DNA of 15,197 nt from assembly GCA_003165115.1 (NCBI GenBank), contig PLSJ01000484.1:5317-20513 (forward strand), read 5' to 3'. Origin of the DNA: Syntrophaceae bacterium (GTDB taxonomy: Bacteria; Desulfobacterota; Syntrophorhabdia; Syntrophorhabdales; WCHB1-27). The notes beneath the pieces are model-generated. The model was not told the DNA's origin, did not search any database, and saw only the letters and a program-made list of their open reading frames with translations. The position numbers and the translations under genes were made by a program. Positions 1 through 7,466 of the stretch are shown here, in pieces (positions within the stretch are counted from its first letter, which is position 1; each line of letters starts with the position of its first letter).

Positions 1-513
1 TCCCCCGCCTGCTACAAGGTCCCGTCGGCGGTCCTCACGGATCACGCGCTCCTTCGCTATGTGAGGCGCACGTCGAGGCCCCTTGTCCTTTCAACGGGGA
101 TGTCGACGATGGAACAGATAAGAGATGCCGTAAGGCTGCTGGGTCCGGAAAACCTGATCCTCAACCATTGCACCAGTACCTATCCGTGTAAGCCGGACGA
201 GCTGAACCTGCGCGCGATCCGGACGCTACGGGCGGAATTCTCCTGTCCCGTCGGCTATTCGGGGCATGAGACAGGCCTGCAGACTACCTATGCCGCCGTG
301 GTCCTCGGGGCATGTTTTATAGAGCGGCACATAACGCTGGACCGCTCCATGTGGGGGAGCGACCAGGCCGCCTCGGTCGAGCCGCCCGGTTTCGCGCGCC
401 TGGTGAGAGATATCAGGGTAATCCAGCGGGCCATGGGGGACGGAGTGAAAACGGTATATGAGAGCGAGGTCCCCGTGATGAAAAAGCTGAGAATGGTCAA
501 CAGGAAGCACTAG
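1..513 (+). CDS. neuB: NeuB/NANS-family sialic (nonulosonic) acid synthase, 3' part
   Basis: The gene enters from the left edge; the frame is open from base 1 and ends at TAG 511-513, so about 170 C-terminal residues are visible. The family condenses phosphoenolpyruvate with N-acetylmannosamine, its 6-phosphate or a related hexose to form a nine-carbon sialic-type acid in the cytoplasm. Visible TIM-barrel signatures are the STGMS strand, NHCTSTYP, VGYSGHETG and ERHITLDRSMWGSDQAAS. The GYSGHETG and ERHITLD forms resemble animal NANS (sialic acid 9-phosphate synthase) more than the GYSDHT form common in bacterial NeuB. The protein stops soon after the barrel (EVPVMKKLR and a few residues), so the C-terminal SAF/antifreeze-like domain of full-length NeuB is absent. 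The ATG/GTG codons near base 61 are internal, because the upstream codons also read as NeuB sequence. The next gene starts 4 bases later. The family is clear; the exact sugar product is not. Confidence 0.88.
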   Translation, partial: SPACYKVPSAVLTDHALLRYVRRTSRPLVLSTGMSTMEQIRDAVRLLGPENLILNHCTSTYPCKPDELNLRAIRTLRAEFSCPVGYSGHETGLQTTYAAVVLGACFIERHITLDRSMWGSDQAASVEPPGFARLVRDIRVIQRAMGDGVKTVYESEVPVMKKLRMVNRKH

Positions 514-517
514 CCCC

Positions 518-2161
518 GTGGGGAAAATATTGCCGGATCGGGAACCGTCGGTAGAAAGACGCTATTTCTACAAGCTTATGTCTCACTTCGTGGGCGTCCT
601 CATGGGGTTCGCCGTCATGGTGTTCGTCCCACGGTCACTCGGTCCCGTCAATTTCGGGTATTTTGAGTTCGTTACCGATAATTTCACTACTATCCTGACC
701 ACCCTCTCCCTTTCTTTTCCGTCTGCCTATTTTTACTGGATATCCCGAAAAGGGCACAAGGAGAATTGCGACGTCGCAACGGGGGTCAATATTTTATGGC
801 ACGTGGGTGTCATTATCTTCTTTGCCGTCTTTCTCGGTGCATCGGTCGCCGGAGGATTTCATTCATATATATGGCCGAAGATCCCGGTGTGGGTGTTATG
901 GAGCGGCCTGTTTTTCGCCGGCTTTTCCTTTTTGTTTCAGTTCCTGAATTACATCGCCGACGGAAGGGCGTTGACCGTGGATCTGGAGCGGTTCCGGATG
1001 GCGCAAAACATCCTGCGGGCGAGCGGCCTGGCAATCCTGTTCTTTATCGGCTTCCTGACGCTGCGGACCTATTTTTTGCTCCAGACCTCCGTGCTCGCGA
1101 TGATAGTGCTCGGACTGGGAGTACAACTGGCCCGGAAGAAGGCCCTCAACCCGATGTCCTTCGGACTTTGGAGACATCGATGGCGGGATATCGCGGCATA
1201 TCTCACCTTCACGAAGGATTACGTGAAGCCTCTCTTATGGCTGTACCTTTTCAATGTGGGTTATTCGCTGTACGACCGCTGGTTCCTGCAGGTTATCGGT
1301 GGACCGGAAGAACAGGGCTTTTACGGCATTGCCTTCAAGTTCGGGGCATTGGCCTTCATTTTTACGAGTGCTATGACCCCCATCCTCACCAGGGAATTCG
1401 CGCATGCATACGAAGAGGGAGATAAGGAAAGACTGCGGGGTCTTTTTAACCGGATTCAGGTCTTTCTCTTCATCGCGACCGTGTGCGGGGTATACATATC
1501 GGTTCAAAGCGGGAACATAGTGCGCCTGGTCGCGGGAAAGGAGTTTTTGCCCGCGGTCGTGCCTATCTCCATAATGGCTCTTTATCCGATCCATCAAACC
1601 TTCGGGCAGCTCAGCGCGGCGTTGTTGTTGTCCACCGGTCAAACACGGTTGTTCGGCATCATCGGCATACTGGTTATGGTGCTCGGGGTCCCTCTCACGT
1701 ATTTTTTGATCGCGCCGAGGCGGTTTCCCCTTCCGGGAATGGAGATGGGGGCGATGGGTCTCGCGATAAAAATGATCGTCGTCCAAATAATAGGGACCAA
1801 CCTCCAGCTCTATTTCAATGCCAGGTATCTCGGTTTTTCATTTGCAAAATGGCTGTGGTTCCAGGCAAGGGTGATAGCGATAGTCTATACGATAGCCGGT
1901 CTGTCGAAAATGACCGAGCGACTGGGTGATGTGCATTGGAACGACCATATCGCCGGCATGTGGCTGCCGAAGAATGCGGCGCTTCACACGGTCCTTCCGA
2001 AAATGGTCTTCTTCGGGATGACCTATTTCCTGCTCGTCGCGATCCTGATAACGGTGTACCCGTCGATAGCAGGCATCTCCTGCGATGAGATAAAGCGCTA
2101 CTTTATCGGCCCGGCGACAGGCCGCATTGCACGGTCGCTCCGAAGGAGGAAGGGACGGTGA
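518..2161 (+). CDS. Wzx-type polysaccharide flippase (MOP superfamily)
   Basis: An integral membrane protein of 547 residues with many hydrophobic segments along its length, of the oligosaccharide flippase type in the MOP exporter superfamily. Such proteins move undecaprenyl-diphosphate-linked repeat units across the inner membrane. The N-terminus has the family look: a short charged lead, then the first membrane helix, then VPRSLGPVNFGYFEF (compare PRxLGPxxFG). A GTG start at 518 is chosen because it keeps the RRYFYK lead seen in these proteins and has AGGAAG at 502-507 about 10 bases upstream; the in-frame ATG at 578 would remove it. The protein is longer than usual for Wzx (roughly 400-500), with a polar stretch between hydrophobic segments in its last 90 residues. 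It follows the NeuB-like gene by 4 bases and its stop overlaps the next GTG (GTGA). Substrate specificity cannot be read from the sequence. Confidence 0.85.
   Translation: MGKILPDREPSVERRYFYKLMSHFVGVLMGFAVMVFVPRSLGPVNFGYFEFVTDNFTTILTTLSLSFPSAYFYWISRKGHKENCDVATGVNILWHVGVIIFFAVFLGASVAGGFHSYIWPKIPVWVLWSGLFFAGFSFLFQFLNYIADGRALTVDLERFRMAQNILRASGLAILFFIGFLTLRTYFLLQTSVLAMIVLGLGVQLARKKALNPMSFGLWRHRWRDIAAYLTFTKDYVKPLLWLYLFNVGYSLYDRWFLQVIGGPEEQGFYGIAFKFGALAFIFTSAMTPILTREFAHAYEEGDKERLRGLFNRIQVFLFIATVCGVYISVQSGNIVRLVAGKEFLPAVVPISIMALYPIHQTFGQLSAALLLSTGQTRLFGIIGILVMVLGVPLTYFLIAPRRFPLPGMEMGAMGLAIKMIVVQIIGTNLQLYFNARYLGFSFAKWLWFQARVIAIVYTIAGLSKMTERLGDVHWNDHIAGMWLPKNAALHTVLPKMVFFGMTYFLLVAILITVYPSIAGISCDEIKRYFIGPATGRIARSLRRRKGR
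2143..2150 (+). promoter_or_regulatory. Strong ribosome binding site for the three-domain gene
   Basis: AAGGAGGA lies 7 bases before the GTG at 2158, inside the 3' end of the flippase gene. It is close to the perfect anti-16S complement and is the best Shine-Dalgarno I see in the window. It supports the GTG start and suggests that this protein is well translated within the polycistron. Confidence 0.75.
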
Positions 2162-4677
2162 AGGCGGTGATTTTAGCGGCGGGGTACGGCAACCGCTTGC
2201 GTCCCCTGACGGAGAACACGCACAAGACATTGCTGGTGGTCAACGGCAAAACGATCATCGAGGGCATTATCGACAGCCTGCTGGATCACGGCATCGGCGA
2301 CATAACCATTGTCACGGGGTATCTCGACTCCATGGTGGCCGGTTTTGTCTCGACGAAATACAAGGGAGTCAATTTCACGTTCATTCACAATCCGCGTTAC
2401 GCCGAAACGAATAATATTTATTCTCTCTCCCTGGCGATGAACGGGATAGAGCTCGACGACGATGTCCTTCTGATAGAGTCGGACCTGATCTACGAGCCGT
2501 CGCTGATAAGGCGGATCATCGAATCGAAATACGCGAATGTCGCCCTCGTGGACAGGTTCAGGAGCGGCATGGACGGGACCGTCGTGCCGGTCTCCAACCA
2601 CGTCATCACGAATATTATCCCGCCCCATCTCCAGGACAGCGCGTTCGACTTTACGTACAAGTATAAAACGTTGAATATTTACAAGTTTTCAAAGGAGTTT
2701 TGCCGGACGACGTTCAAACAACTGCTCGCCGACTACGCGAAGGTGATCGATGACAATTGTTATTATGAGCTGGTCCTCGGAATCCTGATCTACATGCAGA
2801 GGGAGACGATTTTCGCGGAAATCGTCGAAGCCGGACAATGGGCGGAGGTGGATGACCCGAACGACCTGGTCGTCGCAGAATTCATTTTCAATAAAGAGAA
2901 CAGGCCCGGTATCCTGGAGGAGAGCTTCGGTGGTTATTGGAATTACAACCTGACGGACTTCTGCTTCATCCGCAACATGTATTTCCCCCACGGCTCGATG
3001 CTGTCGGAAATGAGAAATAATTTGCCCGGTCTGGTAGCCAATTACGGCAGCAGGCAAAAGGTGTTGAACCAGAAACTGGCCTTCTTCCTGCTGTGCAGGA
3101 AGGAAAACCTCAACATGCTGAACGGGGCTTCACAAATTTACCCGATGCTGGCCGCCCGCTTCGGCGGCACGCGTGTCCTGCTGCCTCAGCCGACGTTCGG
3201 AGAGTATCCCCGTATATTCAGGCATTGCGAGTACTACTCCGACCAGGTGGGTATCGACCTCGATCAAGTCGAGGAAAAAGCGAGAGGCTGCGAAACGGTC
3301 GTATTCGTCAATCCCAACAACCCCACCGGAAGCCTGATCGACACGGCATGGATTTTCGATTACGCGGCCAGGGTGCCCGGTAAGACGATCATCGTGGACG
3401 AGTCGTTTATCGATTTTTCACGGGTCGGCTCGATAATCGACCTGCTCGAAGGAAGACCGCTGGAGAACGTCATCGTCATCAAGAGTCTCAGCAAGTCTCT
3501 CGGGATCCCCGGCATCAGGATCGGTTTCACCTACTCCTGCGATCGGGGGTTCAACGAGGCTGTTCACGACAGCCTGCCCATCTGGAACTCCAACAGCTTC
3601 GCGGAATATTTCCTGGAAATCGTCCTGAAGCACAGGAGATCGCTCGAACTCTCCTACAAGGCCACCATCAGGGACCGCGAGGCGTTGGCCGCTCGACTGG
3701 GCGGATTGGACTTCGTGGAACGGGTGTACCCGAGCGGCGGTAATTTTCTCCTGGTCGAATTCAGCAAAGGCCGCACCGAATTATCGTCGTTGACGAAACT
3801 CCTCCTTGCCCGGTACGCCATTCACGTCAAAGATGTCTCCGCCAAATTTACCACCGGCAGGTATTACCTGCGCATCGCGGTCCGGCTGCCCCATGAAAAC
3901 GAGATGCTCGCCGCGGGTATGGAGGAAATATTTCACCGCCACTACGGTCCGAAGTGGAAAGCGGTGTGGAGCGGCCGTCATCTGGGGGAGATCGAAACGT
4001 CCGGAAGAAACGGCGCCATCCTTCGGAGGCTCATAGAAGCGGACGGGTTCGACAGGGGCAACGGAAGGATCGGGGTCGAGGCATGGAAACAATACATCCG
4101 GTCGGTGCGTGAAAGGATCTCATTGAAAGACACGGATTCGCTTTTTGAAGTCGGCTGTGGCTCGGGGGCGTTTCTTTACCCATTCTATCTCGCCGACCAC
4201 CGCGTGGGCGGGATAGATTACTCCGGCCCGCTGATAGCCGCGGCGAGGACAGTCATGACAAATATGGATTTCAGGAATTGCGACGCCATTCATCTGGATT
4301 GCCGGGAGAGCTATGATTATGTGGTCGCCAACAGCGTATTCTTTTACTTTCCCGATTACGGGTACGCCCTGGAGGTCTTGCGAAAAATGCTCAAAAAGTC
4401 GAATAAGGGCGTGTTGGCCCTGGACATCCCGGACCTGAAACGAAGGGAAGAGTGCGAAAGCGCCCGGCGGCAAGCCCTGCCGCCCGGCGAGTACGAAAAA
4501 ATATATCACGGCCTGAGCCATTTATATTTCGATAAAGAGTGGTTCCATGAATTTGGCATGAGAAACAACTGCAAGGTCGATATATTCGACCAAAATATCG
4601 CTGAATACGGAAACGCCAGGTTCCGGTTCAACTGCGTGATCTCGAAAAGCGGACCCGGCGGGCCGGACGATGCCTAA
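2158..4677 (+). CDS. Three-domain fusion: LicC-like nucleotidyltransferase, HisC/CobD-like aminotransferase, SAM methyltransferase
   Basis: 839 residues in three enzyme modules. Residues about 1-245 form a sugar/choline-phosphate nucleotidyltransferase: LAAGYGNRLRPLT near the N-terminus, ESD with D109 as likely metal ligand, and EVDDPNDL at 230-237, as in LicC-type cytidylyltransferases. Residues about 290-605 form a class I/II PLP aminotransferase of the histidinol-phosphate/CobD type: NPNNPTG at 385-391, D414 in VDES, Schiff-base K446 in SLSKSLGIPGIRIG, and R572 in YYLRIAVR. Residues about 650-839 form a class I SAM methyltransferase: EVGCGSG at 664-670 and acidic D687 in GGIDYS. All key residues appear intact. 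Inference: it makes a CDP-activated amino-alcohol phosphate (serinol, ethanolamine or a methylated form) for the LicD protein encoded next. A nucleotide-activated amino sugar is the alternative. GTG start, GTGA overlap upstream and 8-base overlap downstream suggest translational coupling. Domain calls are firm; substrates are not. Confidence 0.85.
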   Translation: MKAVILAAGYGNRLRPLTENTHKTLLVVNGKTIIEGIIDSLLDHGIGDITIVTGYLDSMVAGFVSTKYKGVNFTFIHNPRYAETNNIYSLSLAMNGIELDDDVLLIESDLIYEPSLIRRIIESKYANVALVDRFRSGMDGTVVPVSNHVITNIIPPHLQDSAFDFTYKYKTLNIYKFSKEFCRTTFKQLLADYAKVIDDNCYYELVLGILIYMQRETIFAEIVEAGQWAEVDDPNDLVVAEFIFNKENRPGILEESFGGYWNYNLTDFCFIRNMYFPHGSMLSEMRNNLPGLVANYGSRQKVLNQKLAFFLLCRKENLNMLNGASQIYPMLAARFGGTRVLLPQPTFGEYPRIFRHCEYYSDQVGIDLDQVEEKARGCETVVFVNPNNPTGSLIDTAWIFDYAARVPGKTIIVDESFIDFSRVGSIIDLLEGRPLENVIVIKSLSKSLGIPGIRIGFTYSCDRGFNEAVHDSLPIWNSNSFAEYFLEIVLKHRRSLELSYKATIRDREALAARLGGLDFVERVYPSGGNFLLVEFSKGRTELSSLTKLLLARYAIHVKDVSAKFTTGRYYLRIAVRLPHENEMLAAGMEEIFHRHYGPKWKAVWSGRHLGEIETSGRNGAILRRLIEADGFDRGNGRIGVEAWKQYIRSVRERISLKDTDSLFEVGCGSGAFLYPFYLADHRVGGIDYSGPLIAAARTVMTNMDFRNCDAIHLDCRESYDYVVANSVFFYFPDYGYALEVLRKMLKKSNKGVLALDIPDLKRREECESARRQALPPGEYEKIYHGLSHLYFDKEWFHEFGMRNNCKVDIFDQNIAEYGNARFRFNCVISKSGPGGPDDA

Positions 4678-5449
4678 AAGGGTACCTCCGGGCATCACAA
4701 GCGCAGAGGCGGACGTAACTCAGACCGATGCCCGCGTGAGCGAGACCCTCTTTCGGGAGGCCGCCGCCATCCTACGGAAGAGCGTGGTCTTTTTTTGGCT
4801 GGACCAGGGGAGCCTTCTGGGCTGTATCCGGGACCGGCAGTTGATCGCATGGGACCACGATATCGATTTCGGCGTGTGGAAAGATCGGGCGGACCGGGAC
4901 CTGTTGATCGGCGGCTTCGAGGAGAGGGGCTTTCGCATGGAGGATATTCCGCGGGAGATGGATTGCATCCACTTCGTGCGCGGACGCGGGAAAAAGGTCG
5001 ATATCACGTTTTATGAGCAAAACGGCTCGGCGGCCACCACGATGTGGCTGGCGCCGAGAGGCGGGTTATTCCGGAAAGTGGCGCGAAGAATCGAGGATTG
5101 CCTGGAACAGCCGGGAGGCAGCGAAGGCGGAATCCGGGATAGTACCCTGAAAGTCGTCGCCGTCGATGCCTTTAAAGGGATGGTACGCCGTCTGCCGGAC
5201 TCCTTGCGAAAAAAGATGCTCTCCCGGATCGGCAGCCTGAATCTGCGCTATCCCTGTGCCGGGGTCGTAAAATGGCATGTCCCCCTCGATGTCTTCGGGT
5301 CTTTCAGGGAGATCGATTTCCTCGGTGCGCGTCTGCACATCCCCGCGGAGCCGGAAAAGTATCTCTCCTTCGTGTATGGCGCGGATTGGCGGACGCCGAA
5401 AAGAAAATGGGACTGGTGGAAGGAATGCGGCGGGCTGGAGGCCCTTTAG
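4670..5449 (+). CDS. LicD-family phosphotransferase (phosphocholine-type glycan modification)
   Basis: 259 residues with the LicD/fukutin-like nucleotidyltransferase-fold signature: DQGSLLGCIRD starting at D45, then WDHDIDFGV at 61-69, and a C-terminal YGADWRTPKRKWDWW typical of the family. LicD proteins transfer phosphocholine or similar phospho-alcohols from a CDP carrier to a sugar on surface glycans, in the cytoplasm before export. The usual core motif is WDDDID; here the middle residue of the acidic trio is H63, leaving D62, D64 and D66. The ATG at 4670 overlaps the preceding gene's TAA (4675-4677) by 8 bases, which couples it to a protein with a LicC-like domain. That pairing is the main reason to infer that the two act in sequence. 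No strong Shine-Dalgarno precedes it, consistent with reinitiation. Donor and acceptor are unknown. Confidence 0.8.
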   Translation: MPKRVPPGITSAEADVTQTDARVSETLFREAAAILRKSVVFFWLDQGSLLGCIRDRQLIAWDHDIDFGVWKDRADRDLLIGGFEERGFRMEDIPREMDCIHFVRGRGKKVDITFYEQNGSAATTMWLAPRGGLFRKVARRIEDCLEQPGGSEGGIRDSTLKVVAVDAFKGMVRRLPDSLRKKMLSRIGSLNLRYPCAGVVKWHVPLDVFGSFREIDFLGARLHIPAEPEKYLSFVYGADWRTPKRKWDWWKECGGLEAL

Positions 5450-5466
5450 ACCGTCCGGCGAAGACT

Positions 5467-5471
5467 GGGAG
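5467..5471 (+). promoter_or_regulatory. Ribosome binding site that sets the methyltransferase start
   Basis: GGGAG ends 4 bases before the ATG at 5476, in the 26-base gap after the LicD-like gene. The same frame is open back to 5272, but that extension lies inside the LicD-like gene and does not look like methyltransferase sequence. This site therefore favours 5476. Confidence 0.55.
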
Positions 5472-5475
5472 CACC

Positions 5476-6219
5476 ATGCGAAAACTCTACCAGACTGAAT
5501 GGCACGGTATCCCCTTCGCATCTTTTGCGGAAATGTCTTCAAACCCGGCCGGAGCCGATTTCTATGAGCGTTTCTACGCGGCTTTCTTCGAGAAATACGA
5601 GGATTGGTCACAACTCGACCGGAAATGGGTCCTCGGGAAATTGTCGGTCGCCGATTTCCTGATAAACCAGGCGAGGATTCCGCGAATATCCAGGATACTC
5701 TCTATCGGCTGCGGGCTGGGGATCATCGAGAAAACGCTTATCGACAGGGGCTACCAGGGCGTGGAAGTGACCGAGATCTCGTCGGTCCCGCTGCGCTGGA
5801 TCGCGCGACAGGTCCCCGAACAGAGGATCCACATAGGGCTGCTTCCCGCCTGCGTGCCGGACGGCAGCTTCTATGACGTGGTTTTCCTGTCGGCTGTGGA
5901 GAATTGCTTCGATGCGGAAGAATTGGTCTCCTTGTTAAAGGCAGTGAAAGCAAGGCTCCTGCCCGGCGGGCGCTGCCTGCTGTTCAGCGTTTCCTTCGAC
6001 TATCGGGTAAAGCCTCTCAGGGGCCTTTTGCGAAAGGTCAAAGCCGCCCTGCTCCTTCTTGGGATCACGACCGGCCTTCGGGGGCCGCGACAGTTCTGGG
6101 GATATATCAGAAGCCCGCTCGAATTGAAAGAGGCCATGCGGCAGGCGGGCTTTAGCGAAATTACCGGCGGCCTGGTCGATCCGGCCCACGACGACACCTA
6201 CTGGATCGAGGGCGTCTAG
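5476..6219 (+). CDS. Class I SAM-dependent methyltransferase
   Basis: 247 residues from ATG 5476. A Rossmann-fold methyltransferase core is visible: SIGCGLG at 76-82 (motif I, glycines 78, 80 and 82), an acidic residue (E100) at the end of the next strand, DVVFLSAVENCF (motif II region) and LLPGGRCLLFSVS (motif III). About 70 residues precede the core and a basic, hydrophobic stretch follows it (RGLLRKVKAALLLLG), which might touch the membrane or form part of a substrate lid. It lies 26 bases after the LicD-like gene and 43 before the next start. Inference: it methylates a sugar hydroxyl, or the transferred amino-alcohol or phosphate group. It is unlike the methyltransferase domain of the upstream fusion in its visible motifs, so a simple duplication is not evident. 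Substrate unknown. Confidence 0.75.
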   Translation: MRKLYQTEWHGIPFASFAEMSSNPAGADFYERFYAAFFEKYEDWSQLDRKWVLGKLSVADFLINQARIPRISRILSIGCGLGIIEKTLIDRGYQGVEVTEISSVPLRWIARQVPEQRIHIGLLPACVPDGSFYDVVFLSAVENCFDAEELVSLLKAVKARLLPGGRCLLFSVSFDYRVKPLRGLLRKVKAALLLLGITTGLRGPRQFWGYIRSPLELKEAMRQAGFSEITGGLVDPAHDDTYWIEGV

Positions 6220-6484
6220 ACGTGGACCCTTTGCCTCGCATGGAGGGCGTAGGCGTGCCGGCATGATTAGAAAAGTCGTCTTTCTCACCGACAATCCGTT
6301 CAATGACAGGGATTACAGGATTTTTGGGTTTGAAATCCTCGAAAGCAGAGGATTTCCCATGGAAGCCTGGGATTGCAGCCCCGTCGTCTATCCCGAGGTC
6401 TCCCGCAGCTACGTGCCCCCTGATGTATTTAAGGGTAAAAACCTGCGGGTCTTTCGGACGGAGAAAGACGTGCTGGATGCGATC

Positions 6485-6490
6485 GGGGGG
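6485..6490 (+). other. G6 homopolymer at the frameshift point
   Basis: Six consecutive G bases mark the point where protein-like reading passes from the first frame to the second. Reading one G twice (a -1 slip), or having seven G, gives ...AIGG followed by DKADTAV without a break. Homopolymers are the usual place for sequencing indels, for slipped-strand mutation and for transcriptional slippage. Confidence 0.7.
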
Positions 6491-6720
6491 ATAAGGCGGA
6501 CACCGCCGTCCTGACCTACCTCGATTTCACCTGGAGGCACCTGCGCATCTTCAGGGCGCTGAGAATCAGCAATCATGTATTTAATGTAAAACACCTCGTC
6601 GGCGAGCTGCCCCCGGTCGAAGTACCGCGAAAGCGGTCTATCCTTTCGAAGGCGGCGGGTTTTTGTGCACAGCCGGACAGGCTCCTGAATTATGCGGTCA
6701 GGAGGATACCGTACAGGCTC

Positions 6721-7455
6721 ATGGGATTGAAGCCGGCCGATATCGTTCTGGCGGGCGGCGGCGAAACGCTGCCTTCCGGGTACCCGAGCCCGGCGGGCTC
6801 GCGGATAATCTGGTGCCACGCCCTGGATTACGATGCGTACCTGGCCCTGGAGCGGCAAGGGGCCGGCACGCGTCGTCATCCGCGTGGTTATGCCGTCTTC
6901 CTCGACCAGTACGTGCCTTTCCATCCCGACCATCTCTACGACAGGAATAGCGCGCGCTACGACCCGGACGAATACTACTCCACGATGGTGCGCTTCTTTG
7001 ACGCTTTCGAACGACGGACCGGCTTGCGGGTGAAAATTGCGGCGCATCCGAGGTCGAAATATGAGGAGAAGGGAGACCTGTTTCAAGGCAGAGAGGCTAT
7101 CCGGGGCGAATGCGCCGAATTGGTGCGCGATGCGGCCGTCGTGTTGGCGCACGGCAGCGTCGCGCTTAACTTCTCGGTGTTGTACGGGAAACCGGTCATA
7201 TTCATGACGCTCGATATGTTCAGGGATACCTTTCTCGGGTCCGTGATCGATGAAATGGCCCTTCTCCTGGGGAAATCCCCGATAAACATCTCGCATCCCC
7301 CGGAGACGGATTTTGAGGCGGAATTCCGCTACGACAGGCCGAAATACGAACGTTACCGGGAATCGTTCATCAAGCGAAAAGGCACGCCCCAACAACTTGC
7401 CTTTCACATACTGGCCGATTATCTGACGCAGCCCGACGACCGGGGAAGTCTCTGA
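6721..7455 (+). CDS. C-terminal part of the frameshifted glycosyltransferase-like gene
   Basis: The first ATG, GTG or TTG available in the downstream frame is the ATG at 6721, so without frame correction or slippage only these 244 residues could be made alone. They keep the likely donor-binding half (AAHPRSKYE, then HGSVALNFSVLYGKPVIF) but lack about 150 N-terminal residues, so a stand-alone functional product is unlikely. No convincing Shine-Dalgarno is seen before 6721. The next gene starts 11 bases after its stop. Confidence 0.45.
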   Translation: MGLKPADIVLAGGGETLPSGYPSPAGSRIIWCHALDYDAYLALERQGAGTRRHPRGYAVFLDQYVPFHPDHLYDRNSARYDPDEYYSTMVRFFDAFERRTGLRVKIAAHPRSKYEEKGDLFQGREAIRGECAELVRDAAVVLAHGSVALNFSVLYGKPVIFMTLDMFRDTFLGSVIDEMALLLGKSPINISHPPETDFEAEFRYDRPKYERYRESFIKRKGTPQQLAFHILADYLTQPDDRGSL

Positions 7456-7466
7456 ATACCACGTCT

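Larger units (their letters stand above)
6263..7455 (+). pseudogene. Putative GT-B-like glycosyltransferase / capsule biosynthesis protein, split by a frameshift
   Basis: Two adjoining open frames read as one protein of about 397 residues. Frame one starts at ATG 6263 (IRKVVFLTDNPFNDRDYRIFG), reads well to about 6490, then goes out of frame to a TGA at 6512-6514. Frame two is open from 6439, becomes protein-like at about 6487 (DKADTAVLTYLDFTW) and runs to TGA 7453-7455. The switch falls in a run of six G (6485-6490); one more G would join the parts. The C-terminal half has AAHPRSKYE and later HGSVALNFSVLYGKPVIF, the pattern seen in GT-B enzymes where a basic pocket and a Ser/Thr loop bind the nucleotide or phosphate donor. 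I do not recognise the exact family. Position between a methyltransferase and GT4/GT2 genes supports a sugar or glycerol-phosphate transferase role. It may be a sequencing error, a true mutation, or a slippage or phase-variable gene. Confidence 0.65.

Noticed and set aside
5272..5475. N-terminal extension of the 5476 methyltransferase
   Set aside because: It would overlap most of the 3' end of the LicD-like gene, has non-methyltransferase-like sequence, and a good ribosome site precedes ATG 5476.
6409..7407. 332-residue open frame on the - strand across the frameshifted glycosyltransferase
   Set aside because: The + strand has clear protein-like motifs on both sides of the frameshift, while the antisense product is low in recognisable motifs and looks like a shadow frame.
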